A stretch of DNA of 42,888 nt from a virus: positions 1 through 42,888 of the IMG/VR virus record IMGVR_UViG_3300018476_000008. One strand, written 5' to 3'. The notes under the pieces were generated by a model. The model made no database searches, was not told the DNA's origin, and worked only from the letters and a program-made list of their open reading frames with translations. This document shows positions 7,676 to 15,381 of this stretch, one piece after another (the stretch's first letter is position 1; each line of letters opens with the position of its first letter). Position numbers and translations under genes: made by a program.

Positions 7676-8143
7676 CTACGACGCGTACGGCGTGCGCGCC
7701 GCGTTGAGGAACTTGAACAACACCTGCCCGTTGATGTCGCCGGGCGCGTCCACCAGCTCGACCACCTTCACCTGCAGGCTGGTGGTGTCGCTCAGATCGA
7801 CGCGGTGGATGTCGTTGGTGGCATCGAGCACGAGGCCGCAGCTCAGGCCGACGTTGGCCACGGCGAGCACGCCGGTGTCCTGCACGTTGCCGATGAACTC
7901 GGCCGTCTCGTCGGCGATGAACACGCCGATCTTGGAGTCGGTGGTGCCGGTGGCCGCTTCGGCCGCCACGCCCGCGACGGTGCCCGCCGCCGGATCCGAG
8001 CCGGCCTTGACGACCTTGCCCGCGCTGAGCAGGACGACGTGCCCGGCCTTGAAGGTCTGGCCGGCGCCCTCGGGGAAGTACGCGATCCGGTCGAGCCGGC
8101 GCGTGCGAAAGACGTTCTTGCTGTTGACGACGATGGTGGCCAT
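7676..8143 (-). CDS. Head decoration / capsid cement protein candidate
   Basis: 155 residues from ATG at 8143, chosen over an upstream TTG at 8149 because AAGGGG lies eight bases before the ATG. The protein is almost all beta with repeated Gly/Ala/Val turns ('FKAGHVVLLSAGKVVKAGSD', 'AAGTVAGVAAEAATGTTDS'), typical of the DUF2190/gpD-like trimeric decoration proteins encoded just before the major capsid protein. The 40-base gap to the capsid gene holds only its ribosome site. Function assigned by position and fold pattern. Confidence 0.7.
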   Translation of the reverse strand: MATIVVNSKNVFRTRRLDRIAYFPEGAGQTFKAGHVVLLSAGKVVKAGSDPAAGTVAGVAAEAATGTTDSKIGVFIADETAEFIGNVQDTGVLAVANVGLSCGLVLDATNDIHRVDLSDTTSLQVKVVELVDAPGDINGQVLFKFLNAARTPYAS

Positions 8144-8391
8144 CGACAAGACCCCTTACCCGCCGCGCGAGGCGCGCAGCGCGTGTGCTGGTGTTGGGGT
8201 CGGCCTCATCGCAGTCGCAGGCGGCCGACAGAAGGCCCGCGAAAGCCGCGCCGGTCTGATGCGCCGGCGATGCACGACGTCCCTCGGTGTCACCGCGCCA
8301 CCGCCCCGCGCGCGCGCCGAAGCGACGTGCACAGGGCGGCCCCGCAGGTTCGACCGAGGGAGGTCGGCACAGACTATCGCACAGCGGGGTG
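8144..8391 (-). other. 248-nt leader before the decoration/capsid gene pair
   Basis: This is the longest gap in the late operon. I find no convincing gene in it: a 45-codon GTG frame exists but lacks a ribosome site. On the minus strand the first 25 bases after the upstream stop contain TGTGCGATAGT, a possible extended -10 without a clear -35. The rest is very GC-rich with several short inverted repeats. It may be a structured 5' leader or hold a separate capsid promoter; this is weak evidence. Confidence 0.35.
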
Positions 8392-9027
8392 CTACTCGTC
8401 CAGCGCGCTGACCAGCCGCTCGCGGCCCGTCTTGATGTCGCCGACGATCTGCCCGACCTCGTCGTTCTGGTCGGGGTCGAGGCCCGCCTTCATCGCCTCG
8501 CGCGCGACGGCCTCGCGCATCGCCTTGGGCTGCAGGCTGCGGTTGTGCCGGTCGCGCTGCTTCTTCTTGATCGCGAGGTAGTAGACCAGCGGCATCTTAC
8601 ACAGCACCTCCAACCCCCGGTCGCCGCGCCGCACCTGATCGCTGCCCGCAAACGCATTGCTGACGATCTCTTTGTCCTGCAGCTCGGTCCACAGCACCGG
8701 CACGTAGCCCTGCGCAGCGGTGGCGCTGTGGAAGCGGTTGGGGATCGACGTGTTGAACCAGCGCAGATACCAGCGGCGCTTGCGGCCCTCGGGATCCTGC
8801 GCGTAGGTCGGCTCGTCGGTGAGCCGGATCGGCAGCACCGTCTCGGCCTCCGGGTTGGTCAGCCGGCGGTCGAGGATGTCGATGCTGTCGAGGTCTTTGA
8901 ACGCCTCGCGCATCTGCTCGGGGGACTGCGGCGGGTTGGCGCGGCGCTGCGTCTGCTGCTCGCGCTGCTTGGCCTCGCGCTGCACGCGCTCGGTGTGCTT
9001 CTGCACCGGGGTCTTGGGGGCGGTCAT
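8392..9027 (-). CDS. Hypothetical protein of the head-assembly block
   Basis: 211 residues. The first 45 residues are charged and Gln/Arg/Lys-rich (coiled coil or disordered). The middle ('LDRRLTNPEAETVLPIRLTD', 'RKRRWYLRWFNTSIPNRFHS', 'GYVPVLWTELQDKEIVSN', about 50-130) is ordered and rich in aromatic residues, and resembles a recurrent phage protein placed between scaffold and capsid genes. The C-terminus is a basic helix. Function unknown; packed three bases after the scaffold gene. Confidence 0.65.
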   Translation of the reverse strand: MTAPKTPVQKHTERVQREAKQREQQTQRRANPPQSPEQMREAFKDLDSIDILDRRLTNPEAETVLPIRLTDEPTYAQDPEGRKRRWYLRWFNTSIPNRFHSATAAQGYVPVLWTELQDKEIVSNAFAGSDQVRRGDRGLEVLCKMPLVYYLAIKKKQRDRHNRSLQPKAMREAVAREAMKAGLDPDQNDEVGQIVGDIKTGRERLVSALDE

Positions 9028-9030
9028 CGG

Positions 9031-9966
9031 CTACTCCAATCGGTTCGGCGCGCCCGGCACGAAGCGCGACAGGCTCGCGTTGATGTCGTCGTCCTTCAGG
9101 CCGCTCTCGCGCAGGCGCGCGCGGAACGGTTCATCCAGCTGCGGCGTCGCGCGCGGGCGCCCGCCGGCCGGCTCGCTGTAGATCGGCGGCCGCAGCTGGC
9201 CGCGCTGGTTGGGCACGGCCGGGCCGCGCTGCGGTGCCTGCGGTGCCTGTGGCGCCCCGCCGGCGCCGAAGGTCTGCAGGCCCAGCGCGGTCATCAGCAC
9301 GGTCTGCTGCACCTCGGGGTTGCCCATCTGCTCGACCGGCAGCGTGCGCATCCCGCGCTCGACCATGTCGGGGTCGATGCCGTAGTGCGCGGCGACGTTG
9401 CGCACGTGCGCGATGGTCTGCTCGGCGCGCTGCGCCTTGATCGGCGCCAGCTCGGTCTGCTGCAGGTGCTGCACGGCCTTCTGCACCTGCGCGGCCACGC
9501 GGCGCTCCTCGCGCGCCATGATGCGGTGCGCGGCCTGCAGGTCAGGCTGCCCCTCGGAGTCGTAGAGGCCGAGGTCAATCGCGGTGGCCTCCAGCTCCTG
9601 CTGGAACGCCTCCTGCTGCGCCGGGTCGGGGCCGGGCGCCTCGGGCGGCTGGCCGGCGGCGACGCGCTGCAGCAGCGCCATGCCGGCGGGGTCGGCGATG
9701 ACCTGCCGCAGCAGCTCCTGCGCGCTGTTGGCCTGCTGCTCGGCGGTGCGGCGCTGCTCGCGCTCGCGCACCAGATCGCCGACCAGCGTGCGGCGGCCCT
9801 CGACCGGCGCCTCGCCCAGTTCGGGGTCGTCCTCCTCGCTCGGCGGCAGCTCAGGCTCGGGCGCCGGCGCCGGCGGCGCGGGCGGGTCGGGCGTCGGCGG
9901 GGCTTGCCCGGTCGGCATCCCGCTCGGCATGTCGTGGGGTGCTTCCAGCACGATCTCGTCAGGCAT
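9031..9966 (-). CDS. Scaffolding protein candidate
   Basis: 311 residues. Composition and layout fit a scaffold: an acidic, Pro-rich N-terminus (residues 1-55), long helical and coiled-coil central region ('LVREREQRRTAEQQANSAQE', 'EERRVAAQVQKAVQHLQQTE'), and a C-terminal helix-turn-helix-like end 'ARLRESGLKDDDINASLSRF' that could be the coat-binding domain. It lies between the portal/GroES genes and the decoration/capsid genes, where scaffold is usual. The ATG at 9966 is chosen because GAGGAG stands six bases upstream; an in-frame GTG three bases earlier is too close to it. Confidence 0.65.
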   Translation of the reverse strand: MPDEIVLEAPHDMPSGMPTGQAPPTPDPPAPPAPAPEPELPPSEEDDPELGEAPVEGRRTLVGDLVREREQRRTAEQQANSAQELLRQVIADPAGMALLQRVAAGQPPEAPGPDPAQQEAFQQELEATAIDLGLYDSEGQPDLQAAHRIMAREERRVAAQVQKAVQHLQQTELAPIKAQRAEQTIAHVRNVAAHYGIDPDMVERGMRTLPVEQMGNPEVQQTVLMTALGLQTFGAGGAPQAPQAPQRGPAVPNQRGQLRPPIYSEPAGGRPRATPQLDEPFRARLRESGLKDDDINASLSRFVPGAPNRLE

Positions 9967-9969
9967 CAC

Positions 9970-10233
9970 TCACTCCTCAAACACCGCGTCCACGTCCTGC
10001 GCGCGCAGGAGCAGGCACGGCCAATCTTCGATGCGGACCACCTCGCCGACGTCGGGGCCGAACAACACCCGCGCGCCGGGCGCCGGCTCGGTGACGCGCG
10101 CGCCGACCTGCAGCACGACGCCGAGCTGATCCACGATGATCATCGGGGCCGGTAAGACGATGATGCCACTGGGGCGGGCCGTACGATCGCGCGGCGGCAG
10201 CGCCACGAGCACCAGATCAGGGCGCAGAATCAT
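9970..10233 (-). CDS. groES: Phage GroES-like co-chaperonin
   Basis: 87 residues (GroES is about 95). Recognisable in order: the opening 'MILRPDLVLVALPP' matching the GroES 'LRPLxDRVLV' strand; 'RTARPSGIIVLP' (about 17-28) at the position of the GroEL-binding mobile loop, which normally carries a Gly-Ile-Val-Leu type tripeptide; then 'GVVLQVGA' and 'GARVLFGPDVGEVVRIED' corresponding to 'GxVxAVGxG' and 'GDxVLFxxYxGxEVKxDG'; and the ending 'CLLLRAQDVDAVFEE' matching 'YLILRExDILAVLE'. Phage co-chaperonins such as T4 gp31 replace host GroES so that GroEL can fold the capsid protein. Its place inside the portal-scaffold-capsid block supports this role. ATGA overlap with the preceding gene. Confidence 0.82.
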   Translation of the reverse strand: MILRPDLVLVALPPRDRTARPSGIIVLPAPMIIVDQLGVVLQVGARVTEPAPGARVLFGPDVGEVVRIEDWPCLLLRAQDVDAVFEE

Positions 10234-10592
10234 CGGCGCCCGGTGGTCACTTCGACGTCGGGGCCGAAGCCGTGCGCCGCCTCGCCGACGTCCTGCTGCT
10301 GCAGGATCCGGTCGGCGCTCTCACGGTACTTCTTCGCCAGCGTCTCGGGCAGCGCGGCCATCTGGCGCGCGGTGCGGTGCTGCGTCACCAGCTCCAGCGT
10401 GCCGGTCCCCAGCTGCTCAGGCGGCGTGCCGGCGCTGCACAGGTTGGCGATGCGCTCCAGCGTGACGTGCTCGCCAAACATCGTCTGCGCCGCGCTGACC
10501 ACCGTCGCCCACGCGGGGTGCGCGGCCAGATCGTCCAGTGCGGCCGCCAGCTCGCGCAGCTCATCGAGGCTCTTGGGGCGTGGCTCGGGCAT
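10230..10592 (-). CDS. Hypothetical helical protein downstream of portal
   Basis: 120 residues, predicted all-alpha: 'LDELRELAAALDDLAAHPAW' (about 8-29), then a series of amphipathic helices to 'YRESADRILQQQ'. Similar helical small proteins lie between portal and scaffold in several podovirus-like genomes, but I cannot name the family. Eight bases after the portal stop; its own stop overlaps the GroES-like start by four bases, so the two are probably translated together. Confidence 0.65.
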   Translation of the reverse strand: MPEPRPKSLDELRELAAALDDLAAHPAWATVVSAAQTMFGEHVTLERIANLCSAGTPPEQLGTGTLELVTQHRTARQMAALPETLAKKYRESADRILQQQDVGEAAHGFGPDVEVTTGRR

Positions 10593-10599
10593 CAGGCGC

Positions 10600-12699
10600 C
10601 TACATCATCGACGGCGGCTGGCCGCCCATGGCCGACATCATCTGCGGCGGCAGCTGCGGCAGCGGCGGGCCGCCCGGCCCCGTCGGCGGCGCGCCCGGCA
10701 TCTGCGGCGGTCCCGGCGGCTGCGCGCTGGGCGGCGGGCCACCCGGGGGCGGTGGTCCCGGCGGCTGACCCGGCGCGCCCGGCGGCGGCGCCCCCGGCGG
10801 CTGCATCTGCGCCTGCATCGCCGCCATCTGCTGCTCCTGCTGCGCCTGCACTTCCCACTGCCGCATCGCCCGCATGAACTGCGCGCGGTTGGGCACGTCG
10901 AACAGGCGCAGCGCCTGTTCAAACAGCGGCACCAGCACGTCGGGCGACGTCAGCACCTGCGCGAGGCTCTGGTTCATCTTCGCAAAGCCGCCCATCACCG
11001 ACATGAAGCCGTTGTAGTTGGCGCGCTGCTTGTTGCGGTCGGCGCCCTCGACGCTGCCCCGGGGCTTGCCGTGGAACGTGCCGGCCAGTAGGTCGGCCGT
11101 GATGTTGCCGTCGGCCAGATCGATGCCGCGCGCGGCCAGCTCGGCCACCATCTTCGCGCCCGGCTCGATGGGCGCCTCCATCGCGGCGCGGCGCCACAGC
11201 TCGTGCCGGCATTTGAACAGCTCTTCCAGCGTCTCCTGCATGTTGCGGATCGACTCTTCGATCCGCACGAAGCTCTGCTCGGTGACCATCTGCACTTCGC
11301 CCAGCGTGCGCGACGCGTCGGGCGTGGCGCCGAGGCTGACGTCGTTGAGGCCGCTCAGGCGCTCGGCGGCCTGAATGATCCCGCCCTCGCGGTTCATCAT
11401 CGACGCGGGCACGTCGGGCAGATCGAACGGCTGCACGTCGTTCATGTCGTTGACGGTCATCCGCTGGCCCGGTCCCCACGGCTCCTCGTCGGGATCCCAT
11501 GCGGAGCTGGTGAGCACCTTGATCGGCGCGTTGTTGACGAGGTTGCTGCGGTCGGCAATCGCGTTGCGCGTGCCGGCGTGCTCTTCGCCAAGGCCCGCCA
11601 GCTTCTGCACGTGCGACCGGCCGTAGACGCTGACCGGGTTCGGGTAGGGGCGCAGCAGGTAGTAGCGCGGCAGGTTCAGGTCATCGAGGCGGATGCGCAG
11701 GATCACCCGGTGCACCGCGCTGAACGTGATGATGTACCACTCGTCCACGCCGTCGTTGTCGAGGTCGGCGACCAGCTGCAGCTCCCACAGCTCCTTCTCG
11801 ATGGTGCGCGCGTGATCCTGCGGCGCGATCTGCTGGCCGGTGCTGGCGACGCTGGGCAGCAGCGGCTGGCTCTCGCGGTCGCTGACCGCGCCGAGCGCCT
11901 CGACGGCTTTCTTGTCGTAGACGCCGTCGTCGGCGCGCTGCTGCAGCTCGGTCAGGCGCCGCCAGAAGCGCTTGGCGTAGCCCCACACCTCGGAGTCGTC
12001 CTGCGCGTGGCCCGGCAGGATCAGGAAGTCGCGCAGGCTGCAGACGCGGTAGCTCGGGCCGCGCCGCACGGGCACTAGCTCCTCGACCACCTGCTCCAGC
12101 GCGCCCTGCGCGGCCGGGTCGTCAGCCATCAGGAACTGCCCGCGCTCATCGAGCGCCGGCTGCGGCGCGCCGTCATCGCCGAGCAGGACGGTCCCGTCGG
12201 GCGCGCGTTTCGGCTGCACGCGTTTGACGGCGCGTTGTTTCCGCACGTCCGTCTTCTCGCTGCACTCCAGCACGCCCGTCCCCTCGATCAGGGCGAGGTC
12301 GAACGCTCGCTGTAGCCAGCCCTGCAGCCGCTCGTCTTCGACTTTCCATTGATGGAACTCCTCCACGAGCGCGGCGCGCTCGGCCGCCTTGCCCCAGCCC
12401 TCGACGGTCCACACCGGCTCCACGAAAATCGTTTTCACGAAGCGCGCGCGCATCGCGTCGATCTTCTCGGTGACGATCCATGTGGCGAGGTCAGCGGCGC
12501 CCGGGAAGGGCAGCTCGCTGCTGTTGCGCTTGCCCTGTTCGTAGAGCCAGTGCCAGTAGTCGAGGTCGCCGCCGGCCTCGATGATGGTGGAGCGGGCCGC
12601 GACGGCGCGCGTGATCTCGTCGTGCAGGAAGTGGACGAGGTCGCTCGTCTTTTCTTCCGACAGCTTGACGTCAAACGCCGAGCGCCGTCGCGGGTCCAT
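10600..12699 (-). CDS. Portal protein (P22-type)
   Basis: 699 residues, the usual size for podovirus portals. Seen in order: N-terminal helices with 'DYWHWLYEQGKRNSSELPFPGAADLATWIV' region, a wing with 'VRRGPSYRVCSLRDFLILPG', a crown/clip segment 'ELQLVADLDNDGVDEWYIITF' and 'YYLLRPYPNPVSVYGRS', the stem 'LGEEHAGTRNAIADRSNLVN', and a long helix 'VTEQSFVRIEESIRNMQETLE'. The last 70 residues are Pro/Gly/Gln/Met-rich and disordered. It forms the dodecameric DNA gate at one capsid vertex and binds terminase during packaging. Lies two genes after TerL as is typical. Confidence 0.88.
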   Translation of the reverse strand: MDPRRRSAFDVKLSEEKTSDLVHFLHDEITRAVAARSTIIEAGGDLDYWHWLYEQGKRNSSELPFPGAADLATWIVTEKIDAMRARFVKTIFVEPVWTVEGWGKAAERAALVEEFHQWKVEDERLQGWLQRAFDLALIEGTGVLECSEKTDVRKQRAVKRVQPKRAPDGTVLLGDDGAPQPALDERGQFLMADDPAAQGALEQVVEELVPVRRGPSYRVCSLRDFLILPGHAQDDSEVWGYAKRFWRRLTELQQRADDGVYDKKAVEALGAVSDRESQPLLPSVASTGQQIAPQDHARTIEKELWELQLVADLDNDGVDEWYIITFSAVHRVILRIRLDDLNLPRYYLLRPYPNPVSVYGRSHVQKLAGLGEEHAGTRNAIADRSNLVNNAPIKVLTSSAWDPDEEPWGPGQRMTVNDMNDVQPFDLPDVPASMMNREGGIIQAAERLSGLNDVSLGATPDASRTLGEVQMVTEQSFVRIEESIRNMQETLEELFKCRHELWRRAAMEAPIEPGAKMVAELAARGIDLADGNITADLLAGTFHGKPRGSVEGADRNKQRANYNGFMSVMGGFAKMNQSLAQVLTSPDVLVPLFEQALRLFDVPNRAQFMRAMRQWEVQAQQEQQMAAMQAQMQPPGAPPPGAPGQPPGPPPPGGPPPSAQPPGPPQMPGAPPTGPGGPPLPQLPPQMMSAMGGQPPSMM

Positions 12700-12709
12700 C
12701 GCTTACCGC

Positions 12710-13432
12710 CTACCGCCCGCCGCCGGGCCGGCTGCTACCCGACCCGCTGCCGCTGCCGCCGCCGGGCCGAGGGCTGCTCGGGCCGGCCGGCTTGGACGGG
12801 CCGCTGCGGTCGGGGCCGCTGCGGTCGGGGCTGTCGCGCTTGTCCTTGTCGCCGTCGCGGTCGGTGTCGCGCTTGCCGCCATCGCGGTCGCCGCCCCGGT
12901 CACCTGACGCGCGGTGCTCGCGGTCGCGGCTGTCGCGGTCGTCACGGCCCCGGTCGTCGTCGCGGCCCCGGTCGCGGTCATCACGCCCACGGTCGTCGCG
13001 TCCCCGGTCGTGATCGCGGTCGCCCGCCGTGCGTGCGCCGCCGTCGTAGCGGTCGCGCCCGCTGCCGCCGCTGCCGATGTCCTCGCGCGACTCCGCGTCG
13101 GGGTGCGGGCTGCCCGGGCCGACAAGGTTCTCGTTGCTCGCGCCGGCGGTGTTGCCGTCGTCGCCCAACACGCTGCGGCTGTCCTTCGGCCCGTCCTGCG
13201 GGTCGTTCTTCTCGCGCTGCTCTTTGTCGAACTTCTCGCGCGCCTGCTTGGCCTCCTGCATCGACGCGTGCGTGCGCTGCGACGCTTCGATGTCGAGCTT
13301 GCCCTCGTGGTCTTTCAGGCCGAGGCGAGCGCCGAGCTGCTCGGGCGTCTCGTCGTCGGGGGCAGCGTCAGGCGGGCGCGTGGTCATCGCGCCCGAGGGG
13401 TGCACGGTCTGGACAGACGATGAAGTGTTCAT
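12710..13432 (-). CDS. Arg-Asp repeat protein between TerL and portal
   Basis: 240 residues from ATG at 13432, which has GGAG seven bases upstream. Residues about 40-80 form a charged helix ('EASQRTHASMQEAKQAREKF'); from about residue 115 the chain is dominated by Arg-Asp dipeptides (e.g. RDRGRDDDRGRDDRDSRD) and ends in Gly/Ser/Arg. The alternating charges recall RD/RS-type low-complexity proteins, able to condense or bind nucleic acid; no phage family recognised. The open frame extends upstream to ATG 13486, adding MQTRGTFPELY, which resembles the capsid N-terminus (MQVRGTFAALY), but that start lacks a ribosome site. Placement suggests a packaging or head role. Confidence 0.6.
   Translation of the reverse strand: MNTSSSVQTVHPSGAMTTRPPDAAPDDETPEQLGARLGLKDHEGKLDIEASQRTHASMQEAKQAREKFDKEQREKNDPQDGPKDSRSVLGDDGNTAGASNENLVGPGSPHPDAESREDIGSGGSGRDRYDGGARTAGDRDHDRGRDDRGRDDRDRGRDDDRGRDDRDSRDREHRASGDRGGDRDGGKRDTDRDGDKDKRDSPDRSGPDRSGPSKPAGPSSPRPGGGSGSGSGSSRPGGGR
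12800..13060 (-). repeat. Degenerate CG-rich hexamer repeat encoding Arg-Asp
   Basis: A low-complexity tract of imperfect repeats of gcggtc/gtcgcg/ccggtc type on the plus strand. In the minus-strand gene it encodes RD/DR/GRD dipeptides. Other frames also stay open here because of the repeat, so those frames are not evidence of further genes. Confidence 0.7.
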
Positions 13433-13504
13433 GGGGGTACTCCGGTCTTGGGTGTACAGCTCGGGGAAGGTGCCACGCGTCTGCATAACGGTCGGGAGTC
13501 TACA

Positions 13505-13591
13505 TCAGCGCCGACGCATCAGCACCCAGTTCAGGGCCACCACCAGCACGAGCCATGCCGCGATGCCCGCGAGCACGAGCACGCAGCTCAT
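13505..13591 (-). CDS. 28-residue single-span membrane microprotein
   Basis: ATG at 13591 overlaps the TerL stop by four bases (ATGA), giving MSCVLVLAGIAAWLVLVV followed by ALNWVLMRRR and a stop. A 20-22 residue hydrophobic span ends in three arginines, so it should insert as one helix with the C-terminus in the cytoplasm (positive-inside rule). TerL itself ends in Arg-Arg-Arg over the same bases in another frame. No family recognised; a pinholin-like, regulatory or spurious role are all possible. The coupling to TerL and clean hydrophobicity argue that it is real. Confidence 0.5.
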   Translation of the reverse strand: MSCVLVLAGIAAWLVLVVALNWVLMRRR

Positions 13592-15135
13592 CGGCGGCGC
13601 GCACGCGCCGACCCGCCCCAGCGCCCGCGCTGCACGGGCACCCGATCCATAGGGTCAAGGTCGCGCTGGCTGCGCGCGGCCGCGAGGCGCTCGGCCTTGG
13701 CGTGATCGACGCGGCTGGGCTGCGCCGGCCCGTAGGCCAGCACCATGTATTCCAGCGTGTTCATCCCGTGGTCATAGAAGCCGTCCTTACGCGGTCGCCG
13801 CGTGTTGGGCGACAGCGTGGTCGCGTACACGCGCTCGTCCCACACGTAGCCGGCCTCCAGCGCGTCCACAAAGTGCGTCGAGCTGACCGGGCCGTCGTCG
13901 CGAAACAGCAGCCAGCGGTCGGGGTCCACGAGGAACGCCGGCCCCATCTTCGTGAGGCGCCGCTGGTAGCCGGCGATGTGCTGGATGCAGCGGTCGCGTG
14001 CGTCGATGTGGTTGGCGCCGGGGATCGTCCACAGCTGCACGCCGTGCTCGCGCAGCACGTCGGCCGCGCTGACGTTGGTGCCCTGCGAATTGTTTTGATC
14101 GCCGGCCGGGTCGCCGGTGCTCAGGATCTCGTAGGGCCACTCGCTCTGCGACGCGTCCTCGACGTTGAACAGGCCGCCGAACCACGTCGCGCGCAGCCCC
14201 AGCGCGGAGGGCGCGAAGTCCTCGATGAACTGATCGACGCCCATCACGCCGCCGAGGATGACCAGCTGGCCCCACGGCATGATCTGCCCCCACGTCACGT
14301 GCGGGTGCTTGTGGCCGAAGTCCCACGCCTCCAGCAGCGGCACGTCGGGGTTCATGCGCGTCGGGCCGATGTGCAGCTGGCTGTTGAACGTCGAGCCGTA
14401 GACCGGCGTGCCGACCACCGACAGGCCGCGCTTGCCTTCGATGAAGCGCCGCCGCAGCGCGTGGCCGGCCGGGTAGGCCAGCTCCAGCGAGCGGATGTAG
14501 TGGTCGCCGAGGTTGCGGCGGTTGTCGTAGACGCTGGTGCGCAGGTAGCGGTGCCCGGGCCGCGTGTTGCTGACCGGGAAGTCGCGCGCGAGCCAGTGCG
14601 TCTCCCCCGGCGGGTTGGGCGTGAGCAGCACCTGATGCGGGTAGCCGGGCTGCGACAGCCGGGCCGGCACGTAGGCCCGGTAGACGTCCTCGGGCACCTC
14701 CTCGGCTTGGTCGATGCCGATGATCGCCAGCGTCAGGCCGGCCAGCTTGGAGAAGCGGCTCGTCTCCTCGCTGGCCTTCAGCGCGCGCAGGTAGACGCGG
14801 CTGCTGCCGTCCTTGGTCAGCACCTCGTCGTACTCCTCGTCGGCGTGCCACCGCAGCGCGACGCCGTTCTCGCGGCACCAGTCGCGCCAGCGCGGCTTGA
14901 GCTGGGCGTCGAGGCCGTCCTGCGTCCAGCGCGTCAGCGCGCAGTGGATGCCGGGGTGGTCGATGCAGTAGCCGAGCACCTTGGCGCACAGCGGCGTGGT
15001 CTTGCCGGCGCGCACGGCGCCTTCCAGATCGACGTAGGGGTCGGTGGCCGCGTCGGCCTGCAGGAACGCCGACTGCACGCCGTTCCAGCGGTGCGTGATG
15101 CGCCGGCGGCCGTTGACGATAGCGACCTGCGCCAT
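13588..15135 (-). CDS. terL: Terminase large subunit
   Basis: 515 residues. Walker A 'GAVRAGKTT' at 39-47 and Walker B 'LAIIGIDQAEEV' at 136-147 (Asp142, Glu145) mark the packaging ATPase; the 'LLTPNPP' at about 170-176 resembles the coupling motif C. The nuclease domain starts with 'LLEAWDFGHKHPH' (Asp272, first metal ligand) and continues with 'STGDPAGDQ' (second acidic cluster). It cuts concatemeric DNA and pumps it into the prohead through the portal. The ATG at 15135 follows the previous stop by four bases. The reading frame and motifs leave little doubt; the packaging type (headful or cos) cannot be told from this alone. Confidence 0.93.
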   Translation of the reverse strand: MAQVAIVNGRRRITHRWNGVQSAFLQADAATDPYVDLEGAVRAGKTTPLCAKVLGYCIDHPGIHCALTRWTQDGLDAQLKPRWRDWCRENGVALRWHADEEYDEVLTKDGSSRVYLRALKASEETSRFSKLAGLTLAIIGIDQAEEVPEDVYRAYVPARLSQPGYPHQVLLTPNPPGETHWLARDFPVSNTRPGHRYLRTSVYDNRRNLGDHYIRSLELAYPAGHALRRRFIEGKRGLSVVGTPVYGSTFNSQLHIGPTRMNPDVPLLEAWDFGHKHPHVTWGQIMPWGQLVILGGVMGVDQFIEDFAPSALGLRATWFGGLFNVEDASQSEWPYEILSTGDPAGDQNNSQGTNVSAADVLREHGVQLWTIPGANHIDARDRCIQHIAGYQRRLTKMGPAFLVDPDRWLLFRDDGPVSSTHFVDALEAGYVWDERVYATTLSPNTRRPRKDGFYDHGMNTLEYMVLAYGPAQPSRVDHAKAERLAAARSQRDLDPMDRVPVQRGRWGGSARARRR

Positions 15136-15139
15136 GGCG

Positions 15140-15376
15140 CTAGGTCAGCGGGCAGGGGTCGGTGACCGGGTGCGCGTCAGCCGCGCAGCTGCGCGCCGCG
15201 CAGCGGGGGCACGGCGGCACCACGATCTCGGTGACGAGCGCGGACAGGTCGGCCTCGACGTCGTCCAGCACGGCCAGCGCATACCGCTGGGCGCCTGAGC
15301 CGACGCCGGGCGAGGCTTCGACGTGGCGGCGGTGCTTCGCCACGGTGGCGAGCGCGAGCGCAGCGTCGATGGCCAT
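15140..15376 (-). CDS. Small protein with Cys-rich C-terminus
   Basis: 78 residues. N-terminal two-thirds is helical ('AIDAALALATVAKHRRHVE', 'YALAVLDDVEADLSALVTEI'), then 'PPCPRCAARSC...DPCPL' supplies four cysteines that could bind one zinc. The pattern suggests a DNA- or protein-binding adaptor. Start ATG at 15376 is five bases after the stop of the Acb2-like gene, so they are co-transcribed. Function unknown. Confidence 0.6.
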   Translation of the reverse strand: MAIDAALALATVAKHRRHVEASPGVGSGAQRYALAVLDDVEADLSALVTEIVVPPCPRCAARSCAADAHPVTDPCPLT

Positions 15377-15381
15377 GTGCC

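Noticed and set aside
8150-8391. 45-codon GTG frame in the leader before the decoration gene
   Set aside because: No ribosome site, Arg/Pro/Ala-rich and no hydrophobic or zinc pattern.
8287-10155. 622-codon plus-strand frame
   Set aside because: Antisense to the GroES-like, scaffold and following genes; Arg/Ala/Leu-rich without motifs.
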